A DNA stretch of 37,695 bases from Entomospira nematocerorum. Lineage in GTDB: Bacteria; Spirochaetota; Spirochaetia; WRBN01. The notes under the pieces were generated by a model, which saw only the letters and a program-made list of their open reading frames with translations, was not told where the DNA came from and did not search any database. The DNA is taken from assembly GCF_028748105.1 (NCBI RefSeq), contig NZ_CP118172.1, positions 1-37,695 of the forward strand, given 5' to 3'. Made by a program: the position numbers and the translations under genes. Below, one piece after another: positions 7,547-13,858 of the stretch. Each line of letters starts with the position of its first letter. Positions within the stretch are counted from its first letter, which is position 1.

Positions 7547-8215
7547 ATGTCGAAATTTATCAAAAAAATGCTCAAAATTATAGGATTTACCTTCTTGGGG
7601 ATGATGCTCTTGGTTTTAGTTATCTCCTTTTTTGAATCAGATGAAGAGAAGGAACAACGCCTGCTAGAGCAAACACAACGGGAAGAGCAAAAGCGCATCA
7701 ACGACCAAGCGAAAGCAGAGGCAAAAGAGGTTGAAAAAGCACTACAAGCACAACAAAAAGCGGATAAGCAGGCACAAGCTCAAGCGAATCGTGATGCACA
7801 GACCAAGGCAAAAAATCCAACATTTACCACGCAGTGGGAACGATTAGAGTATGAGATCCGTCAAGCACAACTCCTTGGTATTGGTAAAACTACACACATT
7901 CGTGAGATTAAAATGAATGTTTTTCATGAAGATCTCTTTGATGAAGAGCGTGATCGTCGTGTGGTATTAATTTATTTAACCGATACAAGTCCTAATCGTA
8001 AATTCATGATTGGCAATGTCATTCAATTGCTACAAATCATGCATCCATATCAAGATATTTATGAGATTGCCATCTTTTTTGAGCCAGAAAATCGAAGTGC
8101 TTTGAACTGGATGAAGTATGCCATTGATGGCAATGTTTTACGCCGACAAAATCCAGATCACTTTAGGATTGATGATATGCCTAAAATTGCTTCTGATTTT
8201 CAATTATATCTATAA
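7547..8215 (+). CDS. Membrane-anchored coiled-coil protein, possible lysogenic-conversion gene
   Basis: 222 residues from the ATG at 7547, which is preferred over 7523 because AAAGGA lies upstream of it and none precedes 7523. A basic start (SKFIKKMLK) is followed by one hydrophobic segment (about residues 10-28). A long, highly charged Gln/Ala/Lys/Glu-rich coiled coil (about 30-85) follows, then a globular C-terminal domain of about 130 residues. The layout is that of a membrane-anchored protein with an outward or periplasmic domain. It has its own promoter and terminator, lies outside the replication and virion operons, and could be expressed in the lysogen. Function unknown. Confidence 0.75.
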   Translation: MSKFIKKMLKIIGFTFLGMMLLVLVISFFESDEEKEQRLLEQTQREEQKRINDQAKAEAKEVEKALQAQQKADKQAQAQANRDAQTKAKNPTFTTQWERLEYEIRQAQLLGIGKTTHIREIKMNVFHEDLFDEERDRRVVLIYLTDTSPNRKFMIGNVIQLLQIMHPYQDIYEIAIFFEPENRSALNWMKYAIDGNVLRRQNPDHFRIDDMPKIASDFQLYL

Positions 8216-8310
8216 TGCTTATAGAGAGTATTCTAATGACACTATTGGTGCTTTCTTTAGAAAAAATATAATGCCTATTGCAGAATAACTACTCTATGAT
8301 GGAATGATAC

Positions 8311-8340
8311 AACCGCTCTGAAGTGTGAGCGGTTTTTTTT
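8311..8340 (+). terminator. Intrinsic terminator
   Basis: Perfect 8-bp stem (AACCGCTC 8311-8318, GAGCGGTT 8327-8334) with an 8-base loop, running into a T-run to 8340. It ends transcription of the 7547-8215 gene and insulates the RNA locus that follows. Confidence 0.85.
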
Positions 8341-8346
8341 ATCATT

Positions 8347-8418
8347 ATGATAAATATTTTAACAGAAAAAATCGCTATGATCTGCATAGCGATGATTCTC
8401 ATCCTTCAAAAACTCTAG
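8347..8418 (+). CDS. 23-residue hydrophobic peptide ORF, copy 1 (possibly decayed)
   Basis: An ORF of 23 codons starting MINILTEK and ending ILILQKL. The stop TAG (8416-8418) falls in the left arm of a hairpin. It resembles in length, hydrophobicity and ending (QKL) the peptide at 30819-30890, and both are followed by the same pair of hairpins. Unlike that copy it has no Shine-Dalgarno: a terminator T-run lies directly upstream. Translation is therefore doubtful; it may be a decayed toxin gene that keeps its antisense RNA. Confidence 0.4.
   Translation: MINILTEKIAMICIAMILILQKL
8366..8393 (-). terminator. Terminator of antisense RNA, copy 1
   Basis: The plus strand reads AAAAAA (8366-8371), ATCGCTATG (8371-8379), loop ATCTG, CATAGCGAT (8385-8393). 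Read on the minus strand this is a perfect 9-bp hairpin followed by six Ts. Confidence 0.7.
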
Positions 8419-8457
8419 TAATCTAGAGTTCCCGCTCTCGCCTAAGAGCGGATTTTT
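8411..8457. repeat. Double-hairpin element, copy 1
   Basis: Hairpin A: AACTCTAG (8411-8418), TAAT, CTAGAGTT (8423-8430). Hairpin B: CCGCTCT (8432-8438), six-base loop, AGAGCGG (8445-8451), then ATTTTTCT. The same arrangement is at 30880-30924 with compensatory changes in hairpin B. Hairpin B with its T-run is also a plausible plus-strand terminator. Confidence 0.85.
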
Positions 8458-8465
8458 CTATCTCT

Positions 8466-8494
8466 ATGATACCATCATTAGCATAAAACTGCAA
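8466..8494 (-). promoter_or_regulatory. Antisense promoter, copy 1
   Basis: On the minus strand: TTGCAG (8494-8489), a 17-base spacer and TATCAT (8471-8466). The segment from the -10 to hairpin B (TCTATCTCTATGATACCAT on the plus strand) is conserved at 30926-30942, which supports its being functional. Confidence 0.65.
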
Positions 8495-8599
8495 GATATT
8501 CCTAGCACCCCAAGCCCTTTGTGCCATGATCTCTTTTTTTGAAAATCCATTTTTTTTCTAAGCCGTTTCAAATCTATAACAAATATCTTCTATTTTATC

Positions 8600-8840
8600 C
8601 CTCTAGTGTCTATTTAAGACACTTTCACGTCTACTTTATGGATACTAGATGTCTACTTTTTTACCACAGATGTCGACTTTTTCTTGCTATCTGTCTACTA
8701 TATATTATATATATTATTTATAACTATATATAATATAATAATATATTATATGTCATAACTAGTAACTAGACATCAACTCTAAAAATATATACGCAAGATA
8801 CTCAGTCATTAAAAAAAATTTATTTTCTATCCACAGACCT
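8600..8840. other. Candidate replication origin
   Basis: The iteron array (8608-8700) runs directly into about 60 bases of almost pure A/T (8700-8760), a likely unwinding element. A DnaA-box-like CTATCCACA (8827-8835, one mismatch from TTATCCACA) follows. No ORF with a credible start covers the region. Iterons, melting tract and DnaA box side by side are the standard parts of a plasmid oriV. The Rep protein that would bind is probably the product at 223-1725, about 7 kb away, or one of the small HTH proteins. Confidence 0.65.
8608..8700. repeat. Five iterons with 21-bp period (candidate origin)
   Basis: GTCTATTT (8608), GTCTACTTT (8629), GTCTACTTTT (8651), GTCGACTTTT (8672) and GTCTACTA (8693), at intervals of 21, 22, 21 and 21 bases, all in the same orientation. 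This two-helical-turn phasing is typical of Rep-binding iterons in theta-replicating plasmids. The first repeat also lies in a 6-bp palindrome (GTGTCT-ATTTA-AGACAC). Confidence 0.75.
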
Positions 8841-8933
8841 ATGCTATAGTTTTTTTCACGCGTCCCATGCCTTAAATATTAACTAACTCTTTATACTACA
8901 TCCTTTTATACTCGACAACATCGACTCGTCCAC

Positions 8934-8962
8934 TTGATTTTTATCTCATCATATGCTATAAT
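8934..8962 (+). promoter_or_regulatory. Promoter between origin and terminase genes
   Basis: TTGATT (8934-8939), a 17-base spacer and perfect TATAAT (8957-8962) preceded by TGC. No gene with a good start lies within 400 bases downstream, so its RNA may be an untranslated transcript or a primer reading toward the packaging region. Confidence 0.55.
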
Positions 8963-8999
8963 ACTACTATATCTGGTTCGCGGGCGTTCGCCCATTCTA

Positions 9000-9345
9000 T
9001 TGTAACCGTTCTACTATACTATCTTCCCATTTTTTATTTTAGGTACTGTCAGACAGCAGGAGGGGGGCGGGTCAAATTCGTCATCGCATTAAATTTCCCG
9101 TGTGAGCATTTTTTGGCAGTGCGAACGATCGATTATTGCTAGAGGCAAGCGAAGTGATGGCCGTTGAGGCGTGAGAATGCCGGCGGAGCTATTTTTGATC
9201 GTCTGGGCGAGGATCTGGGTAAAAAGCTGGTTATAGCGAGTTTATAGAGGTGTTTGGTGGGGATATAGCGTGGATAGCGTGATGGATAGATGCTAGTTAA
9301 GAGATGGTAAGGGGAAAAAACTTTACATATTTACAAGCAGAATGT
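9000..9345. other. Gene-free region upstream of terminase; possible packaging site
   Basis: No credible gene. It holds an 11-base palindrome CTGTCAGACAG (9046-9056), a G-run (GGAGGGGGGCGGG, about 9059-9071), and a stretch from 9110 to 9300 that is richer in G on the plus strand than its flanks. Lambda-type terminases act at a cos site just upstream of the small-subunit gene, so cos or pac may lie here. I cannot identify the cut site. A 7-bp inverted repeat (TTTACAT near 9322 and ATGTAAA near 9342) flanks the late promoter. Confidence 0.4.
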
Positions 9346-9348
9346 AAA

Positions 9349-9390
9349 TGTTAATAGACGGGATGTAAGATTTTTTTTGTATGCTATGCT
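9349..9390 (+). promoter_or_regulatory. Late promoter cassette, copy 1 (leaderless start)
   Basis: The box TGTTAATAGACGGGATG (9349-9365) is followed by a T-run and TGCTATGCT (-10 at 9385-9390). The terminase ATG begins six bases after the -10 with no Shine-Dalgarno. There is no -35 consensus, so the 17-base box probably binds an activator. A second copy lies at 12027-12068. Confidence 0.6.
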
Positions 9391-9396
9391 AGAACA

Positions 9397-10059
9397 ATGA
9401 CATTACTATCGGGGGAAAAATTAGCCAAAGAGCTAGGAACGACCGGTGCACAGATATCACGATTAAAGTCATCAGGATATATTCAGTACTATCAAGACAC
9501 AACGAAGTTTGAGCTAGAATCAGCAAGGCAATCATGGCAAGAGTACCAAGCGATAAAGAGTGGAGAGTTACTGAATTTAAGCCAAGTGGCAGAGTATCTA
9601 GGCACGTCAAAGTCGAGCATCACACAGATGAGCCAACGAGGGAAGTTACAAGTGGTAGCGGTAGGCACTAAGGAGGTATTCTATCGATACAAAGACGTGA
9701 AAGAACTCAAGGAAAGTCGAGAAGCCAGCCCAGCACGACGCAATGAGAGCGAGAATCCTGATATCAAAGAGGTGGAGTTACAGATTTTACTGGTGAAGCT
9801 TGAGAGCGAACAACTCAAGTTAGCGGAGTACAAAAAAGAGATCATGCCAATCAAAGTCGTGCACCAGATGATCGAATCATTGATGCATAAGTTTGATGAG
9901 ATGGTCGAGAGTCTACCAGCACGATTAGTCTATCAGATTCAGCACTGTCAAAGTGATGAAGAGAGACGAAGACGCATCAAAGAAGAGTTAGAAAAGTTCG
10001 TAAACAGTCTAACTCGATTCATCGCAGAGAGTAAAGAGGGCAGTCATGGCGATAGATGA
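9397..10059 (+). CDS. Terminase small subunit (Nu1-like)
   Basis: 220 residues. Two successive HTH-like segments (GEKLAKELGTTGAQISRL near residue 6, and NLSQVAEYLGTSKSSITQMSQRGKL near 59) are followed by a long charged helical region, as in Nu1-type small subunits that recognise the packaging site and recruit the large subunit. It overlaps the large-subunit gene by 14 bases. The ATG has no Shine-Dalgarno and sits at the predicted transcription start, so translation may be leaderless. The name rests on HTH architecture plus position before a GpA-type terminase. Confidence 0.8.
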   Translation: MTLLSGEKLAKELGTTGAQISRLKSSGYIQYYQDTTKFELESARQSWQEYQAIKSGELLNLSQVAEYLGTSKSSITQMSQRGKLQVVAVGTKEVFYRYKDVKELKESREASPARRNESENPDIKEVELQILLVKLESEQLKLAEYKKEIMPIKVVHQMIESLMHKFDEMVESLPARLVYQIQHCQSDEERRRRIKEELEKFVNSLTRFIAESKEGSHGDR

Positions 10060-12001
10060 AAAGGAGTATCAAGAGAACTTTTGGACACTAGCATCCAGTG
10101 TAGCTACACAAGTGTTACACAAGAGAGAGCAACCTATCAAGCCCAGCCAGTGGGCAGAGAGAAAACGCATTTTATCACCAGTTCAAGGGGCGCTACCTGG
10201 TCCATGGGATAGCGATAATACGCCTTATTTGCGTGAAATTATGGATAATTTTGCACCAGATTCTCCCTGCAGAGAATTTGTAGTGATGAAAGCAACCCGT
10301 CTTGGCTTTACCTCGGCGATGATCAACGTCTGTGGATGGATTATCGATGTACATCCTTGTGCCACACGAATCTTGATTCCCAATGAAAACACCTTAAAAG
10401 AGGTGATGAACCATCAACTTAACGAGATGATTATCAGCTCACAACTCGAATCAAAGATCATGGCAACAGATAATATCAAGGCAAACAAAAAGACAGGAAA
10501 TAGCACCTTTACCAAGAGTTTTGCTTACGGGCATATTATTGGAATGAGTCTCAATTCTCGAGCGGCCAAATCCAGTTACGCAGCACAAATCATGATGGTC
10601 GATGAGTTTGATGAATTACGTAAAGGTCAGGCAAGCAAAGATAAAGAACATATGGCTGATGACACACGAACGCGTGTACGTGATCGAACCAGTACGTTTG
10701 GCAATCGCAAGCGTATTGTCTATCAATCCATGCCAACGGATGCCGATACAAGTGAGGTTTACAAGTTATTTTTAGATGGAGATCAGCGTTATTACTTTGT
10801 ACCATGTCCAAAGTGCGGGCATTATCAGAGGCTGCGTTGGCAAGACGACCACGGGCACTACTGTTTTCATTATGATGTAGATGACGATGGTAAGTACATT
10901 CATGGAACTGCTTCGATTATCTGTGAGAATGAAGAGTGTCAATATCGCATGTACGAACGGGAGAAGTATGATATGCTTCGCAATGGCGAGTGGCGTAGCA
11001 CGACAGAAGCCCGCGATCGGTCCCTATGGAGCTATCAAATCAGTGCATTGTATAGTAACTTTTTGTCATGGGATGAGATTGTCGATCAGTGGATCTTAGC
11101 ACAAGGCAAAGTGGATCGCTTAAAGAGCTTTGTCAAGTCGATTTTAGGCGAGCCATGGCAAGATCGAGAGTATAGTTCCTTATGGCATCGCCTGCAGAGT
11201 GTTAATCAAGGTAGCGATGTGAGTGAGCACTTTCGTTTCTTCTGGAGTGCTGAAGAGCTGGCCGGCATTAAGTATATTACGGCTGGTATTGATGTGCAAA
11301 AGGATTATTTAGAGTGTCAAGTTGTTGGTTGGGCAGATTATGCTACAGCCTATGACTTACATCACATACAAATCCAAGCCAGTACCCAAGAGTTAGCAGA
11401 TCGACCCCAGGAGGATCCTTTATCCTTGGCGTTTGAGAAGCTAAAAATCATGATTGAACAGGATGCGTGGGATTCTCCCTATTTAGGCAATGGCAGTCAC
11501 ACCGTTTACATGACAAAGCTGTTCCAACAGAAGCGCCGACCGACTATTATTTTGATTGACTCGCGTTTTCGTACGAATTTAGTCTATAGTTTTGCTAACT
11601 ACTTTGCTAAAAAGAGAAAAGGCATCTATCTCAGTCAAGGGGAGACACGACTTCCACAAGGTAAAGTTATCGAGGCAAAGAGTGCTCCCTCTGCAGGCAC
11701 TAAAATCATTCGTATGAACACGGATATCCTCAAGTTAGAGATAGATCAAGCCATGCGAGACAGCACCTTTGAGCATGTCTGCATGCACATTCAGCGGACC
11801 CGAACAGAGGCGTACTTTAAAGGACTAGCATCAGAGCATCGCATCGAGCGTAATGGCAAGCACTATTGGCAAAAGAATGCAGGCATCAAGCGTAATGAGA
11901 TTTTAGATTGCTGGGTAATGGCGCGTGCTGGTATTTGGTATCTTGCAAGTTTGATCTTCAACAAAGATAAAGCTATTGATTGGGATAAGATGTTTCGCTA
12001 A
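10046..12001 (+). CDS. Terminase large subunit (lambda GpA family)
   Basis: 651 residues, close to the 641 of lambda gpA. The ATPase part has KATRLGFTSA (82-91) as the deviant Walker A and MMVDEFDEL (183-191) as Walker B. Two CxxC-like pairs (CPKCGHY and CENEECQY) form a zinc-binding insertion typical of GpA. The nuclease domain starts with GIDVQKDYLECQVVGW. It would cut concatemers and pump DNA into the prohead. The start overlaps the small-subunit gene, so the two are translationally coupled. A GpA family terminase suggests cohesive-end packaging. Confidence 0.93.
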   Translation: MAIDEKEYQENFWTLASSVATQVLHKREQPIKPSQWAERKRILSPVQGALPGPWDSDNTPYLREIMDNFAPDSPCREFVVMKATRLGFTSAMINVCGWIIDVHPCATRILIPNENTLKEVMNHQLNEMIISSQLESKIMATDNIKANKKTGNSTFTKSFAYGHIIGMSLNSRAAKSSYAAQIMMVDEFDELRKGQASKDKEHMADDTRTRVRDRTSTFGNRKRIVYQSMPTDADTSEVYKLFLDGDQRYYFVPCPKCGHYQRLRWQDDHGHYCFHYDVDDDGKYIHGTASIICENEECQYRMYEREKYDMLRNGEWRSTTEARDRSLWSYQISALYSNFLSWDEIVDQWILAQGKVDRLKSFVKSILGEPWQDREYSSLWHRLQSVNQGSDVSEHFRFFWSAEELAGIKYITAGIDVQKDYLECQVVGWADYATAYDLHHIQIQASTQELADRPQEDPLSLAFEKLKIMIEQDAWDSPYLGNGSHTVYMTKLFQQKRRPTIILIDSRFRTNLVYSFANYFAKKRKGIYLSQGETRLPQGKVIEAKSAPSAGTKIIRMNTDILKLEIDQAMRDSTFEHVCMHIQRTRTEAYFKGLASEHRIERNGKHYWQKNAGIKRNEILDCWVMARAGIWYLASLIFNKDKAIDWDKMFR

Positions 12002-12026
12002 TAAATACAAAAAAAATTCTCATTCA

Positions 12027-12068
12027 TGTTAATAGACGGGATGGAAGACTTTTTTTCTGTGCTAAGCT
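12027..12068 (+). promoter_or_regulatory. Late promoter cassette, copy 2 (leaderless start)
   Basis: TGTTAATAGACGGGATG (12027-12043), a T-run, then TGCTAAGCT (-10 at 12063-12068), with the ATG of the gpW-like gene six bases on. Same layout as 9349-9390, and again no Shine-Dalgarno. It places a second entry point for transcription of the head genes after the terminase. Confidence 0.6.
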
Positions 12069-12074
12069 GATCCT

Positions 12075-12329
12075 ATGAAAGAGTCACAGCAAGCCGAAAA
12101 GAGACGTATTGCTCAAGAGTTAGAATTTTATCGAGAGCTCCGTCGTGAATACAGTACCAATCCCAAACGCGTGCAAAGTGGCACCAATGGTGCAAACCAA
12201 CACACAGTAGAGTATCAATCACTAGCGGAACTCGATATGATCATCGAGCGTTTAGAGCGTGAATATGCCCGTTTTGTCAGACACTCTCAGAATGTTTGTG
12301 TGCCTCGCTCGCGTGGAGAGATTTGGTAA
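12075..12329 (+). CDS. Head-tail joining protein, gpW-like
   Basis: 84 residues. The C-terminal half has the gpW pattern, VEYQSLAELDMIIERLEREYARF, comparable to VEF...SVSDLKKYIAELE of lambda gpW. It lies between terminase and portal as W does in lambda. gpW stabilises packaged heads and forms part of the connector. The N-terminal extension is charged and helical. The last base of its stop codon is the first base of the portal start (TAATG). Confidence 0.7.
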   Translation: MKESQQAEKRRIAQELEFYRELRREYSTNPKRVQSGTNGANQHTVEYQSLAELDMIIERLEREYARFVRHSQNVCVPRSRGEIW

Positions 12330-13858
12330 TGGCAAGAGCGAAAAACCGTCCATCGCTACTCTCAAGACTCTTTCGGCAGGCAAAGCCAACGCCCAATATG
12401 CATCAAAGTTACATTGTTCCTCAAGTGCAACCCATTGGTCGGGTGAGTAATCAAGAGTCTTTATATATTCGTTTTGATCATATAGAGCATTTGATCTTTT
12501 GTCGAGAAGCTTACTTTCAAAATCCTTATGCTCGCATCTATATTAATCGTCAAGTGAGCATGGTCGTCAACGATGGTTTAACACTACAATTCAATCCCAT
12601 GTGGGCATATATTGATCACAGCTATAGCTTTGCCGAGCAACAAGCCAAACAAATTGAGGTGCAAGAGCGGTGGTTTTTGTGGGCATCCAGCCATGGTGCA
12701 TCTATTACCAATAGCATGAATTTTCATCTACTCCAACATGAACTCTATAAAACATTATTACGCGATGGGGAATTTTTTGTGTTATTGCATCGTCATTATG
12801 AGGATCGCTATGTTAATCCCTTACGATTACAAGTGATTCATACGGATGCTGTGCCATATCAATCCCTTGGCGTATTGGAAGAACAAGCGAGTAAAAGAGG
12901 ACATTATATTGACTTTGGCATCGAGTACAATGCCATCGGTGAAGCAGTGGCATACTATTTTATCTCTAAAGATCACACTATTCGTCGTGTACCAACTTAC
13001 GCAAGTGATGGTCGACGCTTAGTCATTCATGTCAAGATAAGCGATTATATGAATACCAGTCGCGGAGCATCGTCATTACTGAATCATCTCAAGACATTGG
13101 CTAAAATTCGTGATTTTGAACAAAATGAACTCTCTGCCATGAAGATGCTCTCGCAAATTGCCATTGCCGTTGAGCCAAGTTCTGATGCAGATGCCAGTGA
13201 ACTCTTTGATCCAGAAGAGATGCAGCAACAAGCTAATGCCGTGCCTCAATTTGAAGGGCTGGTTATTCAAAACTTACGTCGAGGCGAGAAGATAGTTCCC
13301 TTTGGATCAGCAAGTAATCGCCCTAACAGTAACTTGATCGCATTTATTGATGGACAAGTTGAAGCAATGATGGTTAGTGCAGGCATGCCAGTCTCGGTGG
13401 CAAAGCTTCATATGAATAAAAGTTATAGTGCAAGTCGTGCGGAGTTATCACTCTTTGAGGATTTTCGCAAGCAAAAAATAGAGGAAATTACCAGTGCACT
13501 GCATAACATCATCTTTGAGCAGTGGTTACGTGAAGAGATTCTTTACAATGATTTAGTCCTTGTTGGCTATCATGATGCCAAACAACGTAAATATTTAATG
13601 AATATCTCTTGGCATGCAGATCCTATTCCAGATTTAGATCCGCTCAAGAGTGCTAAGTCTCTAGGACATCTCATTGATATGGGAATTTTAACGCACGAGC
13701 AAGCCACGCGTCTACATAATGATGGCAATTGGGATGACAATGTGGAGCGACTCTCTCGTGAATATCAAAAAATGCATGATTTAAAATTGATGCTTCACCC
13801 ACAATCTAAAGAAGAAGAACAGGATCAAAAAGATAAAGAAGAGGAAGAAGATGCATAA
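12329..13858 (+). CDS. Portal protein (lambda portal family)
   Basis: 509 residues from the ATG at 12329, preferred over an in-frame ATG at 12296 inside the gpW-like gene because GGAGAG lies just upstream. Family features include YFQNPYARIYINRQVSMVV near the N-terminus, FVLLHRHYE, and the MKMLSQIAIAVEP and AGMPVSVAKLHMNKSYSASRAEL segments typical of lambda-type portals. The C-terminus is a highly acidic/basic low-complexity tail (KEEEQDQKDKEEEEDA). It forms the dodecameric DNA gate and overlaps the protease gene by 8 bases. Confidence 0.9.
   Translation: MARAKNRPSLLSRLFRQAKPTPNMHQSYIVPQVQPIGRVSNQESLYIRFDHIEHLIFCREAYFQNPYARIYINRQVSMVVNDGLTLQFNPMWAYIDHSYSFAEQQAKQIEVQERWFLWASSHGASITNSMNFHLLQHELYKTLLRDGEFFVLLHRHYEDRYVNPLRLQVIHTDAVPYQSLGVLEEQASKRGHYIDFGIEYNAIGEAVAYYFISKDHTIRRVPTYASDGRRLVIHVKISDYMNTSRGASSLLNHLKTLAKIRDFEQNELSAMKMLSQIAIAVEPSSDADASELFDPEEMQQQANAVPQFEGLVIQNLRRGEKIVPFGSASNRPNSNLIAFIDGQVEAMMVSAGMPVSVAKLHMNKSYSASRAELSLFEDFRKQKIEEITSALHNIIFEQWLREEILYNDLVLVGYHDAKQRKYLMNISWHADPIPDLDPLKSAKSLGHLIDMGILTHEQATRLHNDGNWDDNVERLSREYQKMHDLKLMLHPQSKEEEQDQKDKEEEEDA

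Larger units (their letters stand above)
8366..8459 (-). ncRNA. Predicted antisense RNA, copy 1
   Basis: About 94 nt on the minus strand between a promoter at 8494-8466 and an intrinsic terminator. It would contain the reverse strands of hairpins 8432-8451 and 8411-8430, then a perfect 9-bp terminator stem (8385-8393 with 8371-8379) running into TTTTTT (8371-8366). It overlaps the 3' two-thirds of the peptide ORF. Ends are predicted from sequence. Confidence 0.6.

Noticed and set aside
8700..8760. AT-rich TATATTATATA stretch as CRISPR or a phase-variable simple repeat
   Set aside because: The units are irregular with no spacers and do not lie in a promoter or ORF; a melting region beside iterons explains it better.
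9177..9236. 19-codon hydrophobic ORF (MPAELFLIV...), possible third small toxin
   Set aside because: It has only a weak GAGG upstream and lacks the hairpin pair and antisense promoter seen at the other two loci.
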